Source: Tropicibacter sp. R16_0
GTDB taxonomy: Bacteria; Pseudomonadota; Alphaproteobacteria; Rhodobacterales; Rhodobacteraceae
DNA: 64,000 nucleotides
Reading direction: 5' to 3'
Assembly: GCF_017743935.1 (NCBI RefSeq)
Contig: NZ_JAGHRE010000013.1
Location: 41,374 to 105,373 of the forward strand
Made by a program: the position numbers and the translations under genes
Shown: in pieces, positions 1 through 8,922 of the stretch
Layout of the letters: every line of letters begins with the position of its first letter
Position numbering within the stretch: the first letter of the stretch is position 1
Notes under the pieces: generated by a model
The model's input: only the letters and a program-made list of their open reading frames with translations
Told to the model about the DNA's origin: nothing
Database searches by the model: none

Positions 1-2
1 AT

Positions 3-3000
3 AGTTCTGGTACCGCGCTGTCAGATGAGGTTTGGCTGAGGCCAAGCTGGGGCGGAACGAGCCACCGAGAGCCTGCCATAGTCGCGCTGCGCGATGGTGG
101 CTTCCTGGTGGCTTGGGATGCCCCCGATGATGATGTCAGCGGAATGTGGGCGCAGCGTTTCGATGCAACCGGTGTTGCCCAGGGCGCGTCATTCACACTC
201 AATCTGCAGTTGGAGGGAAATCAGTGGCATCCGGCGCTGGCCGAGCTGGCAGACGGCAACGTTGTAGCCACTTGGGCCGGGCTGGATCGGGCCGGTGAAA
301 ACACCAGCTTTGACGTCGTTGCGCGCATTCTTGAGGTCAACAGCGCGCCATCCGGGGAATTGACGCTCAGCGGCACTGCGCGCGAGGACGAAACACTGAC
401 CGGGCAATCGACGGTTGTTGATCCCGACGGGATAGAGGATGGGACAGTCGTCTTCGAGTGGCTGCGAAACGGCGAGGTTATCGCCTCGGCAAGTGGCACC
501 GAATTCACGCTGTCCCAAGCAGACGTTGGCGCCCAGATCTCGTGGCAGATGCGTTACACCGATGGCAAGGGGCGGGCCGAGACGGTCACCAGCGATTTTG
601 TTGTCCCAGAGAACGTCAACGATGCGCCGACCGGCGGGATCACCATCTTTGGGGACGGGTTCGAAGACACGCTGCACGCCGTTGATCGGACACTGCTGAG
701 GGACGAAGACGGCCTGGGGAACAGTGGCGCCTATGTCTATCAGTGGTTCAGCAACGGGATCGAGATCCCCGAGCAGACAAGTTCCTTGTTTCGACCCTTG
801 CAGGCGCACGTGAATACCAACATCCACGCGCGACTTACATACGTTGACGAACAGGGTAGCACCGAGACGCTCGAAACCCCGGCGCGCCGCATCGAAAACG
901 TCAATGACGCCCCGGAAGGCACGCTGACATTTTCCGGCCCGATCGGCGTGGGACTGACACAACGCGCCGATGTCTCGACCATCACGGACGAGGACGGGCT
1001 TGGCGCGTTCACCTTCCGCTGGTCCCGCGATTTCCAAGAGATTCCGGGTGCGACGGGACAAGACTACACTTTGACGGCCGATGATTTGGGCAAGACCCTG
1101 CGTGTCCGGGCAACCTATGTCGACGGGTTTGGCGGCAACAACCGTCTCGACAGCGAAGGCGTGTTGATGGACAACCCCGGTGGCGGCGAGATTTCTGTCA
1201 CCGGCCTGCTGATCGAAGGGCAGACCGTACAGGCGGACATTTCGCAATTCTCGGATCCAGACGGCACCGGAAGCGTTGCGTATCAGTGGTATCGCAACAG
1301 CTCGGCCATCAACGGCGCGACCGATGTCCGCTATACGCTGCGCGAGAATGACATCGGCCAGGCGATCTCGGTCGAGGTGCATTTGACAGACCCGTATGGA
1401 GGGGAAACCACCGGAACCAGCGCTCGTAGCGCACCCGTGGGATCCATTTCGCCCACCGCGCGGGGATCCGAGATACAGGTTACGCCCAACGTCAATCCGC
1501 CGGTCAATGCAGGCGTATCTGGCTATGATCCGGCTGTGATCGCGCTGGCGGATGACAATTTTGCCATTTTCTGGGCCCAACAGCGCGGCACAATCGGGGC
1601 AACCAGCATTCTTGGTCAACGGTATGATGGTGAGGGGGCGACCGTTGGCGAAACCATCACGGTGGCCCAGGACGGAGAGTTCACATTCTCGCCCCATACC
1701 GCATTGTCCGCGCTCGCCTTGACGGGCGGCGGCGCAATTGTGCTCTGGGAATTTGATGCCGATCCATACGATGGAGCCACAACCTATAGGGTGCAACGCA
1801 TCGGCCAAGACTTTTCGCTGGACGGCGCGGACTTTGAGGTGATCCGTGAACCGCAAGGGGGGTATCATGACACGAACCCCCAGCTTGTTGCCTTACCGGA
1901 TGGCGGGTTCCTTTTGGCGTGGAAAAGGCACGTCGAGCGGTTCTCGGACGAGAGCTTTTTGATTGTGCAAAGCTATGATGCGAATGGCACAAAGGTTGGA
2001 CCGGAACGCCAGATCAGCGCATCAGAGCTTGGCAGCCCGACTTTCGGCAACACCACGCTTGACCCTGACCTTCCCGACCCTCAGTCCCTGTTGGTCGCCA
2101 GCAACGAGACCGGGGCGCTGGTCACCTATGTCGAACAGGGTTTGTACGAAAACCAGTGGGGCAACTTAACCTACAAGAATTACCTGTTTACGCAGAAATT
2201 TGACGCAACCGGAGCCCCCGAAGGAGGGCTGAACCGAGTTGAAATCAGCGAGGCAATGAATTCCGGCGGGCTGCCTTACAGTCCGATCGCGTCAGCCTCT
2301 CATGCCAAAGCGTTGACACCGCTTGCAGATGGCACGTTTTTGTTTGTCACGCGCCTCAATTCCGGATTTCTGGATGCGCAATACCGCGGCACCATCCTTT
2401 CGTCCAACGGGACAGCGACCGGGCGAGCGTTCGACTTTGAGATGCCTCCGCTAGGAACCATCCGAGCCTCGAAAGACAACTATGTGGATTCAAGCTTCAG
2501 CGTTGTGCCCCTGGACGATGGCGGTTTCCTGTTGATCCAAGGCTACCATGACCCGAACCGCGATACCGACAATTACCTGTTCGGCGATGAGGTCTTTGCC
2601 AGACGCTTTGATGCGCAGGGCGATCCGGTAGGTGGGCTGTTGCAGGTGAACTCGGAAACGCGCGGTCCGCAGGATGCATCAGATGCCGCAATCCTGTCGG
2701 ATGGAACCATTTTGGCGGCCTGGAAAAGTGAATACAGTGCAAGCGGCGGCACCCGAGACCCCGAAGGAACCCCGCACGACATCCGCGCTCAGCTGATTTC
2801 CGCAGCGGCCGTTCCTGCATCCTCGACACCTCCGATCACCGGAACTGAGGCGGGCGAGTTGATCGAAGGGACACCTGAACCCGATCAGATAAACGCATTA
2901 GGGGGCAACGACTGGATCCGTCCCCTTGTGGGGAACGACACGATTGATGGGGGCGCCGGGATCGACATGGTCGATTTCAGCACCACGCCGGTCAACCCGG

Positions 3001-3980
3001 CGCGAACGAACCTCGATTTCATGCTCTCGCTGGATCTGGGCGCGGGCACAGCCAACATCTTTGGTGGTGATGTCAATCGCCTGGTCAATGTCGAGAATGT
3101 CACGGGTACGATCTTTGCCGATGTGCTGACCGGGGATGCAGGCAACAATCGCCTGCGGGGGTTGGGAGATTACGATTGGTTCATCGCCACCGAAGGGAAC
3201 GATAGCCTTGAGGGCGGGAACGGCTTGGATATGGTCAGCTTTGCCAATTGGGGCGGCACCGGATCACCAACAGTCACGGACATCCTGCGCCCGTTTTCGA
3301 TAACGACGTTCAGCGGCGTCCGCGTGGATCTGGCCGACCCGAGCAACAACACAAACCTCGCCGCGGGCCAAACGTTCGACAGCATCGAACGGATAACGGG
3401 CTCGTCACATCAGGACATCTTTTTTGGAAACGGTGAGCAGAACGATTTCCGTGGTCTTGGAGGGTATGATTTCTTTGTAAGCTCGGACGGTGGACGGGAA
3501 CGATATTTCGGAGGGGCTGGGATCGACACGGTGTCCTATTTCAACGCACCGGCGGGCGTGATTGCCAGCCTGCGCAACGGGCCCCTCATTGATGGCGAAC
3601 CTTCGGGGTACGGTACTGCGGGATACGCGACCCGCGATCTCTATTTTTCGATCGAGAATTTCATCGGGTCACGGCTGGATGATCAGTTGATCGGAAACGA
3701 CCTGGTCAATCAGTTGCGCGGATTGCAGGGGGATGACTTCATTTTCGGATATGGGGGCAACGACCGGATACGCGGAGATCTGGGCGACGATACGCTGGAT
3801 GGCGGCGCCGGGTCCGACTTTGCGATCTTTGGGGGAAATCGGGCGGACTATACCCTGACACGGATGTCTTCGACTCAGGTGACGGTTTCCGGACCGGACG
3901 GGACAGACAGCTTGGCCAACATTGAATATTTCGTCTTCGATGATGAGACGGCAAACATTTGGGAGCTGAGCGTCGTTTAA
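3..3980 (+). CDS. Large secreted RTX (calcium-binding) protein, 5' end outside window
   Basis: The frame is open from the first codon of the window, so the true start lies upstream; the GTG at 108 is only an internal valine. The visible 1,325 residues are modular. First comes an ALxDGGFxVAW...QRFDATG module, then four Ig-like modules (about 340-1450) with a repeated YQWxRNGxxI...GAT...YTL...DIG pattern. Further ALxDGGFLLAWK modules run to about 2800, and the last 370 residues carry RTX nonapeptide-like stretches (GGNDxI, GGAGIDMVDF, GLQGDDFIFGYGGNDRIRGDLGDDTLDGGAGSD, quoted here in part). Such C-terminal repeats bind calcium and direct export by a type I secretion system; no exporter gene is in the window. 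The protein is probably an adhesin or surface protein rather than an enzyme, since no catalytic domain is visible. It ends in WELSVV just before a small hairpin. Confidence 0.88.
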   Translation, partial: SSGTALSDEVWLRPSWGGTSHREPAIVALRDGGFLVAWDAPDDDVSGMWAQRFDATGVAQGASFTLNLQLEGNQWHPALAELADGNVVATWAGLDRAGENTSFDVVARILEVNSAPSGELTLSGTAREDETLTGQSTVVDPDGIEDGTVVFEWLRNGEVIASASGTEFTLSQADVGAQISWQMRYTDGKGRAETVTSDFVVPENVNDAPTGGITIFGDGFEDTLHAVDRTLLRDEDGLGNSGAYVYQWFSNGIEIPEQTSSLFRPLQAHVNTNIHARLTYVDEQGSTETLETPARRIENVNDAPEGTLTFSGPIGVGLTQRADVSTITDEDGLGAFTFRWSRDFQEIPGATGQDYTLTADDLGKTLRVRATYVDGFGGNNRLDSEGVLMDNPGGGEISVTGLLIEGQTVQADISQFSDPDGTGSVAYQWYRNSSAINGATDVRYTLRENDIGQAISVEVHLTDPYGGETTGTSARSAPVGSISPTARGSEIQVTPNVNPPVNAGVSGYDPAVIALADDNFAIFWAQQRGTIGATSILGQRYDGEGATVGETITVAQDGEFTFSPHTALSALALTGGGAIVLWEFDADPYDGATTYRVQRIGQDFSLDGADFEVIREPQGGYHDTNPQLVALPDGGFLLAWKRHVERFSDESFLIVQSYDANGTKVGPERQISASELGSPTFGNTTLDPDLPDPQSLLVASNETGALVTYVEQGLYENQWGNLTYKNYLFTQKFDATGAPEGGLNRVEISEAMNSGGLPYSPIASASHAKALTPLADGTFLFVTRLNSGFLDAQYRGTILSSNGTATGRAFDFEMPPLGTIRASKDNYVDSSFSVVPLDDGGFLLIQGYHDPNRDTDNYLFGDEVFARRFDAQGDPVGGLLQVNSETRGPQDASDAAILSDGTILAAWKSEYSASGGTRDPEGTPHDIRAQLISAAAVPASSTPPITGTEAGELIEGTPEPDQINALGGNDWIRPLVGNDTIDGGAGIDMVDFSTTPVNPARTNLDFMLSLDLGAGTANIFGGDVNRLVNVENVTGTIFADVLTGDAGNNRLRGLGDYDWFIATEGNDSLEGGNGLDMVSFANWGGTGSPTVTDILRPFSITTFSGVRVDLADPSNNTNLAAGQTFDSIERITGSSHQDIFFGNGEQNDFRGLGGYDFFVSSDGGRERYFGGAGIDTVSYFNAPAGVIASLRNGPLIDGEPSGYGTAGYATRDLYFSIENFIGSRLDDQLIGNDLVNQLRGLQGDDFIFGYGGNDRIRGDLGDDTLDGGAGSDFAIFGGNRADYTLTRMSSTQVTVSGPDGTDSLANIEYFVFDDETANIWELSVV

Positions 3981-3997
3981 TTTGCCCTTGGCAAATT
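3979..3997. terminator. Small hairpin at convergent gene ends
   Basis: AATTTGCC-N3-GGCAAATT is a perfect 8-bp inverted repeat overlapping the stop codon of the RTX gene and facing the end of the LysR gene. There is no T tract, so a terminator role is only likely by position. Confidence 0.35.
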
Positions 3998-4074
3998 GGG
4001 GGCTTGGGTAAATTCCAACGCGACGCGACCCATTGGCGGTGGTGTCAGGCCACTGCCGCCTTTGCCTTTCGCGA

Positions 4075-4950
4075 TCAAGCAACCCGCATCACAGTGGGAC
4101 GTCCAACTTCCGTTGCGATTTCATTCAGCAGTGCTCGGGCAGCGTCGCTGCGGATCTTGGGATTGGAGCGTGCGACATAGGCAATCGCCGGAGGCTCGGG
4201 GAAAACACCCTCGATAACCTCAATGTCTGGGGACACGTGCAAACCATTCATGAGCGCGACGCCAAGTCCGGCGCGTGTTGCAGCAAGAATGCCCGATACA
4301 CTCGGACACTCGAGCACAGTCTCGAATTGCAGCTCGGTTCCATCACTCTGCGCTTGGGCCCAATGCTTGTAGAAACAGTTCTGATCGAAGGCGAGGAACG
4401 GTACAGGTGCGTTCGGTTTCAGCGGCAGGTCATGTGACTTGATCCAGTGCAACCTGTCCTCATAGAGAACGATGTCGTCGCGCAGCACGTCGTCTCGCAG
4501 AACCTGAATTACTGCGATGTCGATCTCACCCGATGACAGCCAATCGGACAATGTCAGGCTCTGGCCGATCCTTGTGCTGACTTTGGTGTCTGGATGCAAC
4601 CGCGTGAACTTCCCCAGAATGCGCGCCACATCACCGCCCGTTGTATCCTCGGTCATGCCCAATCGGATCGTACCTGCCAGTGGTTTCTTTCCCAGGGCGG
4701 CCAGCGCTTCGTCATGCAAGTCCATCATTCGGCGCGCATATTCCAACAGGCGCGTCCCGGCCTCGGTGAACAAGGGCCCGCCCGCACGGCGCGCCAAAAG
4801 TTCACAATCCAATACGGTCTCGAGCCTCTTGATCTTGTGGCTCACTGCAGGTTGCGACAGCGCCAAATGCTCGGCCGCGCGGGTCACGCCGCCGTGGGTC
4901 GAAATCGCGACCAAGGCGCGCAAGCCTTCAATATCGAGACGTTCAGCCAT
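4075..4950 (-). CDS. LysR-family transcriptional regulator
   Basis: A 291-residue protein of usual LysR length. The winged helix-turn-helix occupies residues 1-65 (LDIEGLRALVAISTHGG, RAAEHLALSQPAVSHKIKRLE), followed by a linker helix and a substrate-binding co-inducer domain from about residue 90 (TIRLGMTEDTTGG...). It is divergent from the alpha/beta hydrolase at 5044, with 93 bp between the starts, so it probably controls that gene and itself. The effector is unknown. The start ATG at 4950 is the natural LysR start. Confidence 0.93.
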   Translation of the reverse strand: MAERLDIEGLRALVAISTHGGVTRAAEHLALSQPAVSHKIKRLETVLDCELLARRAGGPLFTEAGTRLLEYARRMMDLHDEALAALGKKPLAGTIRLGMTEDTTGGDVARILGKFTRLHPDTKVSTRIGQSLTLSDWLSSGEIDIAVIQVLRDDVLRDDIVLYEDRLHWIKSHDLPLKPNAPVPFLAFDQNCFYKHWAQAQSDGTELQFETVLECPSVSGILAATRAGLGVALMNGLHVSPDIEVIEGVFPEPPAIAYVARSNPKIRSDAARALLNEIATEVGRPTVMRVA

Positions 4951-5043
4951 TCGGATTTCTTATCATGTCATGACAACCATTCATTTGATGTATTTGATAT
5001 CCAAACGCTATGGCTTGGGAAAGCAGAAAATGGAGTTTCCCTC
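4951..5043. promoter_or_regulatory. Divergent LysR / hydrolase control region
   Basis: This is the space between two divergent starts. It holds the palindrome TCATG-T-CATGA (4963-4973) and a LysR-like box TTTG-N5-CAAA (4993-5005) preceded by a direct repeat of TTGAT. Either could be the LysR site; this is inference from position and symmetry. Confidence 0.45.
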
Positions 5044-5892
5044 ATGTCTCACCTCGTCGATCAACATGTCCTCATCAACGATACACGCATTGCACATGGC
5101 GTGCATGGCGACGGAGACCCCGTCGTTCTCCTCCATGGTACGCCGTCCTCTTCCTATATCTGGCGCAATGTCCTGCCGACATTGGTCGACGCAGGATACA
5201 AGGTGCATGTGTATGACCTGCTTGGCTATGGCTTGTCAGAGCGTCCACAGGACCCGAGGATCGATACCTCCGTCACGGGCCAAGTTCCGATTTTGGAGGG
5301 GCTGCTTGGTGTCTGGGGGCTCAAAGACTTCCACTTCATCGCCCATGATATCGGTGGCGGCGTTGCCCAGAGGTTCGGCATTCAGTCTCCGGATCGGTTG
5401 CGCAGCTTGACCATGATTGATGTGGTCAGTTTTGACAGTTGGCCTTCCAAACGCACGAGGGAACAGATGCAAGCGGGTTTGGAAAAGCTGATCAAGGCGA
5501 CCGATGCCGAGCACCGCGAACACTTCCGCGACTGGCTCTACTCAACAGTTCAGAACAAGGAGCACTTGGCTGAAACCTCGATGGAGACCTACCTCGATTT
5601 CATCTGCGGTCCGGTCGGGCAGGGAAGCTTCTTTCAGCATCAAGTGATGCATTATGACCCCAAGCACACGGACGAGGTGGCCCTGCGCTACGCCGAACTT
5701 GGTCAAATTCCGGTGCAACTCATTTGGGGTGCGGATGATGCGTGGCAGGTCGTGGATTGGGCGCACAAACTGCATGCGGCAATTCCCGGATCAGAACTGC
5801 ATGTGATTGAAAACTGTGGTCACTTCTCAATGGAGGATCAGCCAGAAAAGATCTCGGCATTGCTAGCAGACTTCCTCGGCAGGCATTCATGA
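5044..5892 (+). CDS. Alpha/beta hydrolase with Asp nucleophile (haloalkane dehalogenase / epoxide hydrolase type)
   Basis: A 282-residue alpha/beta hydrolase. The oxyanion motif HGTP is at residues 31-34. The nucleophile elbow reads HDIGGG (Asp102) instead of the GxSxG of esterases, as in haloalkane dehalogenases and epoxide hydrolases. The acid Asp232 lies in WGADD and the base His260 in CGHFSMEDQPE. The cap domain lies at about 130-210. It therefore probably forms a covalent alkyl-enzyme intermediate; the substrate cannot be read from sequence. The ATG at 5044 (MSHLVDQ) is chosen over a much longer open frame starting at 4594, because the longer version would run through the divergent LysR gene. 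A strong terminator follows. Confidence 0.88.
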   Translation: MSHLVDQHVLINDTRIAHGVHGDGDPVVLLHGTPSSSYIWRNVLPTLVDAGYKVHVYDLLGYGLSERPQDPRIDTSVTGQVPILEGLLGVWGLKDFHFIAHDIGGGVAQRFGIQSPDRLRSLTMIDVVSFDSWPSKRTREQMQAGLEKLIKATDAEHREHFRDWLYSTVQNKEHLAETSMETYLDFICGPVGQGSFFQHQVMHYDPKHTDEVALRYAELGQIPVQLIWGADDAWQVVDWAHKLHAAIPGSELHVIENCGHFSMEDQPEKISALLADFLGRHS

Positions 5893-5904
5893 AGTAATCA
5901 TCGA

Positions 5905-5945
5905 AAGTTGCCGTTCATGAGGAGAACTTGGACGGCAACTTTTTC
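5905..5945 (+). terminator. Rho-independent terminator of the hydrolase gene
   Basis: AAGTTGCCGT (5905-5914) pairs perfectly with ACGGCAACTT (5932-5941) and runs directly into a five-T tract (5940-5944). It lies 12 bp past the hydrolase stop. Confidence 0.8.
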
Positions 5946-6106
5946 CGCTTAGGGCTGAGAACACTCATTGTATTTGACGCATCTCAGCTCCGCGCGGATC
6001 AAGATCTCAAAACGCGATTTCTGTGCAAACCTAAGGGTGGTGATGGTCTACCATAGGCCCGTGTGATCGGATGAAACTTCATTCGGGCGCGGCGAAGGGG
6101 GCAAAG

Positions 6107-7147
6107 ATGGCAAGCAAGTACAGTGCAGATACCGAGCGGGTGGAGGTGGAGGCTGCGCAAGCACGGTCTCTGGTGCGCGCGATTCTGGTGGCCAAGGGAT
6201 GCCCGCAGGACATCGCCGAAGAGGTGGCAGAGCATGTGATCGAGTCCGACTGGTCCGGGGTAGAGTCGCACGGGACTTGGCGCATCCTTCCTTATGCGGG
6301 GTATTACGACAGCGGGTATCTGAAACCGGACGTGCGGCCCGAGTTGAAGCAGAACGCCAAAGGGGCCTGGATCGTGGATGGTCTCGGCGGGATCGGTATC
6401 CCGGCGATGAGTATTGCCACGCGCGATGTGGTGGAACGTGCCAAAGCCACTGGGATGGCAGCGATCGCCTTGCATAATGTGGGGCACACCGGACGGCTTG
6501 GCGCTTTTGCGGAAGAGGCCGCCAAACAGGGCTGTCTGATCATCATCATTGGCGGAGGCGGGCGCAAGAACTGGCGGCCGGTGGCCCCGTATGGCGGGCG
6601 CAAGGCGCTGATGTCCACGAACCCTTGCAGCATCGGTATCCCCGGCGGGGATCGTGGCCCGGTGGTGGTGGACTTTGCCACCTCTGCCGCTGCGGCGGGC
6701 TGGGTCTATGGCGCCAAGATCGCGGGCGCGCATCTGCCCGAAGGTGTGCTGATCGACAAAGAGGGCGCGCCGACCACCGATCCACAAGACTATTTTGATG
6801 GCGGCGCGATCCTGACCGCAGGGGGCGCCAAGGGCTATGCGCTGTCGGTGGCGGCCGAGATGATCGCCGAGGCGTTGCTGGGGCCTGCAACGACGGAATG
6901 CAACTGGCTGATGCTGGCGATGGATTGTTCGCTGTATCGCGAACCAACACAGATGCAGAGCATCGCCGAAGAGATCCTGGATGAGTTCCGCAACTGCCCC
7001 CCGGCCGCAGGCTTTGACCGGGTCGAGATCCCCGGAGAGCGCGAGGCGGATGCTCGGGTTGGAAACCAAGGCAAACCAATTTCCCTTCCCTTGGCCACGT
7101 GGAAACATATTATCGAATTGGCAGATGACTTGGATGTTCCGCTTTAG
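6107..7147 (+). CDS. LDH2-family malate/lactate/ureidoglycolate-type dehydrogenase
   Basis: A 346-residue NAD(P)-dependent 2-hydroxyacid oxidoreductase of the LDH2/MDH2 family, unrelated to classical Rossmann-fold lactate dehydrogenase. Visible family marks are ESHGTWRILPY near residue 60, ALHNVGHTGRLGAFAEEA near 125, STNPCSIGIP near 175, VVVDFATSAAAAGWV, and the late GGAKGYALSVAAEMIAE. Expected reaction: reversible oxidation of a 2-hydroxy acid such as malate, sulfolactate or ureidoglycolate; which one is not decidable here. The ATG at 6107 has the ribosome site AAGGGGGC six bases upstream and is preferred over the in-frame ATG at 6071. The gene stands alone, so context does not help assign the substrate. 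Confidence 0.85.
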   Translation: MASKYSADTERVEVEAAQARSLVRAILVAKGCPQDIAEEVAEHVIESDWSGVESHGTWRILPYAGYYDSGYLKPDVRPELKQNAKGAWIVDGLGGIGIPAMSIATRDVVERAKATGMAAIALHNVGHTGRLGAFAEEAAKQGCLIIIIGGGGRKNWRPVAPYGGRKALMSTNPCSIGIPGGDRGPVVVDFATSAAAAGWVYGAKIAGAHLPEGVLIDKEGAPTTDPQDYFDGGAILTAGGAKGYALSVAAEMIAEALLGPATTECNWLMLAMDCSLYREPTQMQSIAEEILDEFRNCPPAAGFDRVEIPGEREADARVGNQGKPISLPLATWKHIIELADDLDVPL

Positions 7148-7205
7148 GGCAGGGGTAGCGTCGCCCGTCTGTGCTTTGAAACTGAATTGATGGACGGAGT
7201 TTGAA

Positions 7206-7589
7206 GTGACGGACAGGTTAGTTCTTTTGTTGGGTGCCGTAGGATTGGTGCCAATTGCCTTGTCTTATGGTCTGATGCCTCAGACCACCGTGACATGGTT
7301 GTTTGGCTTCCCCGTGGAGGGGACAAATCAGACCCATATTTTTCGCGCGATCATGGGGCTCTATCTGGCAAACGCCGCTTTTTGGCTTTTTGCAGTGTTT
7401 CGACCCGGGCTGCGCAGAACTGGATTGTGGATCATGGTGTTGTTCATGGTGGGGCTGGCAGCGGGGCGTGTGCTGAGCATTGTTGTAGATGGAATGCCGG
7501 GGATCGTGCTTTGGGCTTACCTTGGAGCAGAAGTAATTTTTGCCCTGCTGGCGATCAACTGTCTAAAGCAGACGGAGAAGCCTTCATGA
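7206..7589 (+). CDS. DUF4345-type small membrane protein
   Basis: A 127-residue protein with four predicted membrane segments (about 6-24, 44-64, 72-90, 97-117) and the DUF4345-like stretch IFRAIMGLYLANAAFW. It starts at GTG 7206 and ends in an ATGA overlap with the next gene, so the two are translationally coupled. The function is unknown. Confidence 0.7.
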   Translation: MTDRLVLLLGAVGLVPIALSYGLMPQTTVTWLFGFPVEGTNQTHIFRAIMGLYLANAAFWLFAVFRPGLRRTGLWIMVLFMVGLAAGRVLSIVVDGMPGIVLWAYLGAEVIFALLAINCLKQTEKPS

Positions 7590-8443
7590 CACTTCATAAG
7601 CAAATGCTTCTAGGAGCGATCATTTCGTCGTTCTTCTCGATCGAAGCAACGGCGCAGCAAGCTGTCCAAAACCAAGTGGACCAAAACGCCGAAGCCGTTC
7701 AAAGGGCGGCAGAAGAGGCCGGGTTGGACGCTGTTGTTGCAATTGACCACGCCCGTTTAGCTGCAGCCGAAGGTGTCGAAATGCCAGCCTCTCGGGTACA
7801 GGTGTTTTCGGATGCTGAACTCAATACGGCGATACTGTCTCAGAACATCAGAGCGGGTTTGGACCTACCTTTGAGGGTCCTGTCCTTTGACGAAAAGGCC
7901 AAGGCCACCGTTATGTACACCGATTTTGCCTTTCTCGGTAAACGTCATGGTCTGACCTCGTCCGAACTGGCGGATGCGTTCAAGGCACAGATGGGTTCTG
8001 CTCTGGCTCCAATAGAGGCGATTGCCGCCCCAACTCAGGGATTGACGGAAAATTATGGTGTTCTGGAACTGGTTTCCGCCCACGGACATTCTGAGACCAT
8101 CGAACGACTACGAGCAGCTGTCATGTCACAAGGTGATACTGTTTGGTTCGGAGAGGTAGACTTTACCTTGGATGCTAAGGCGCTGGGCCATGACATTGGA
8201 CCGGCAACTCTGTTGTTGTTTGGCGGCCCCGCACCGGGTGGCGTGGCCATGGCAGAATTCCCGTCCATCGGGTTGGACGCCTTTTGTCAAAAGCTGCTGG
8301 TTTTTGAAGGTTCCGACGGCTCGGTCAGGGTCATCTACAACGACATCGCAGCGCTGGCCGAGCTTCATTACGGCAAAACGATAAAGCTGCATCACCAGTT
8401 GAACGAACGTTTGACCGCGACGTTTTCAAAGGCTGTCAAATAG
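7586..8443 (+). CDS. Exported protein with two DUF302-like domains
   Basis: A 285-residue protein with an N-terminal signal peptide (about 1-24, ending ...ATA). It holds two DUF302-like halves. The first has VVAIDHARLAAAEGVEMPASRVQVF, then GLDLPLRVLSFDE...VMY, the usual DUF302 core. The second repeats the layout in degenerate form (AALAELHYGKTIKLHHQL at its end). DUF302 domains often occur in periplasmic proteins of unknown role. The ATG at 7586 overlaps the DUF4345 stop by four bases (ATGA); the longer open frame from 7295 would bury that gene. The two probably work together at the membrane; this is inference from coupling only. Confidence 0.75.
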   Translation: MTLHKQMLLGAIISSFFSIEATAQQAVQNQVDQNAEAVQRAAEEAGLDAVVAIDHARLAAAEGVEMPASRVQVFSDAELNTAILSQNIRAGLDLPLRVLSFDEKAKATVMYTDFAFLGKRHGLTSSELADAFKAQMGSALAPIEAIAAPTQGLTENYGVLELVSAHGHSETIERLRAAVMSQGDTVWFGEVDFTLDAKALGHDIGPATLLLFGGPAPGGVAMAEFPSIGLDAFCQKLLVFEGSDGSVRVIYNDIAALAELHYGKTIKLHHQLNERLTATFSKAVK

Positions 8444-8463
8444 AGCTGCGATGCGCGTTATGG

Positions 8464-8922
8464 TCATTCCGCCTCGCGGGCCTTGTCCAGATATTCTCTC
8501 ACCTCGATCAGCATTGGCAAGGCGTCTGCAATTTGTGAAACGTTGATGCGCTGGGCCATCTGCGCCATGTCCGGGCCAAGGGCTGCGATGGCGTTTTCGC
8601 GAAAAGCGCGGCCCTGATCGGTGAGCATCACGCATTTTGACCGGCTGTCCTTGGGGTTTGGCTCAAATGCGATCAAACCGGCTTTGTGCAGACCTTTGAG
8701 CGTGTGGGTCATCGAGGTTTTGGGCACCTGCAACGCCTGCGCAATCGACAGGGGCGTGCGGCCATCGCCTAGACGGGTCAGGTGGTTCAACACCGCAAAA
8801 TGTGAGACCAGAAACCCGTCCGGCAGACGGGTTTCGAACAGGCGGCTGGACAGTTGGCTGATGATGCCGATCTCGTTGAAAAGGGTAAAGATCGTTGGAA
8901 TGTCCTGTTCAGGTTTGGACAA
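8464..8922 (-). CDS. MarR-family transcriptional regulator
   Basis: A 152-residue MarR-type dimeric winged-helix repressor. The recognition region is LSIAQALQVPKTSMTHTLKGLHKAGLIAF, followed by the wing EPNPKDSRSKCVMLTDQG. The start is taken as TTG at 8922 (SKPEQDIPTIF), which has GGAGG six bases upstream and gives the usual family length; the longer frame to 9015 has no good ribosome site. It overlaps the end of the nitroreductase gene by 14 bp, so both are on one transcript and the regulator likely controls the shared promoter near 10071-10101. MarR ligands are commonly phenolics or oxidants; the ligand here is unknown. Confidence 0.87.
   Translation of the reverse strand: MSKPEQDIPTIFTLFNEIGIISQLSSRLFETRLPDGFLVSHFAVLNHLTRLGDGRTPLSIAQALQVPKTSMTHTLKGLHKAGLIAFEPNPKDSRSKCVMLTDQGRAFRENAIAALGPDMAQMAQRINVSQIADALPMLIEVREYLDKAREAE

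Noticed and set aside
189..1868. 559-codon minus-strand open frame opposite the RTX gene
   Set aside because: It is a codon-bias shadow of the plus-strand gene, which shows clear domain repeats; the shadow shows no recognisable domain and no start signal.
4594..5892. 432-codon version of the alpha/beta hydrolase
   Set aside because: The extra 150 codons run through the divergent LysR gene; the family N terminus begins at 5044.
7295..8443. 382-codon version of the DUF302 gene
   Set aside because: It would cover the DUF4345 gene out of frame; the signal peptide begins at ATG 7586.
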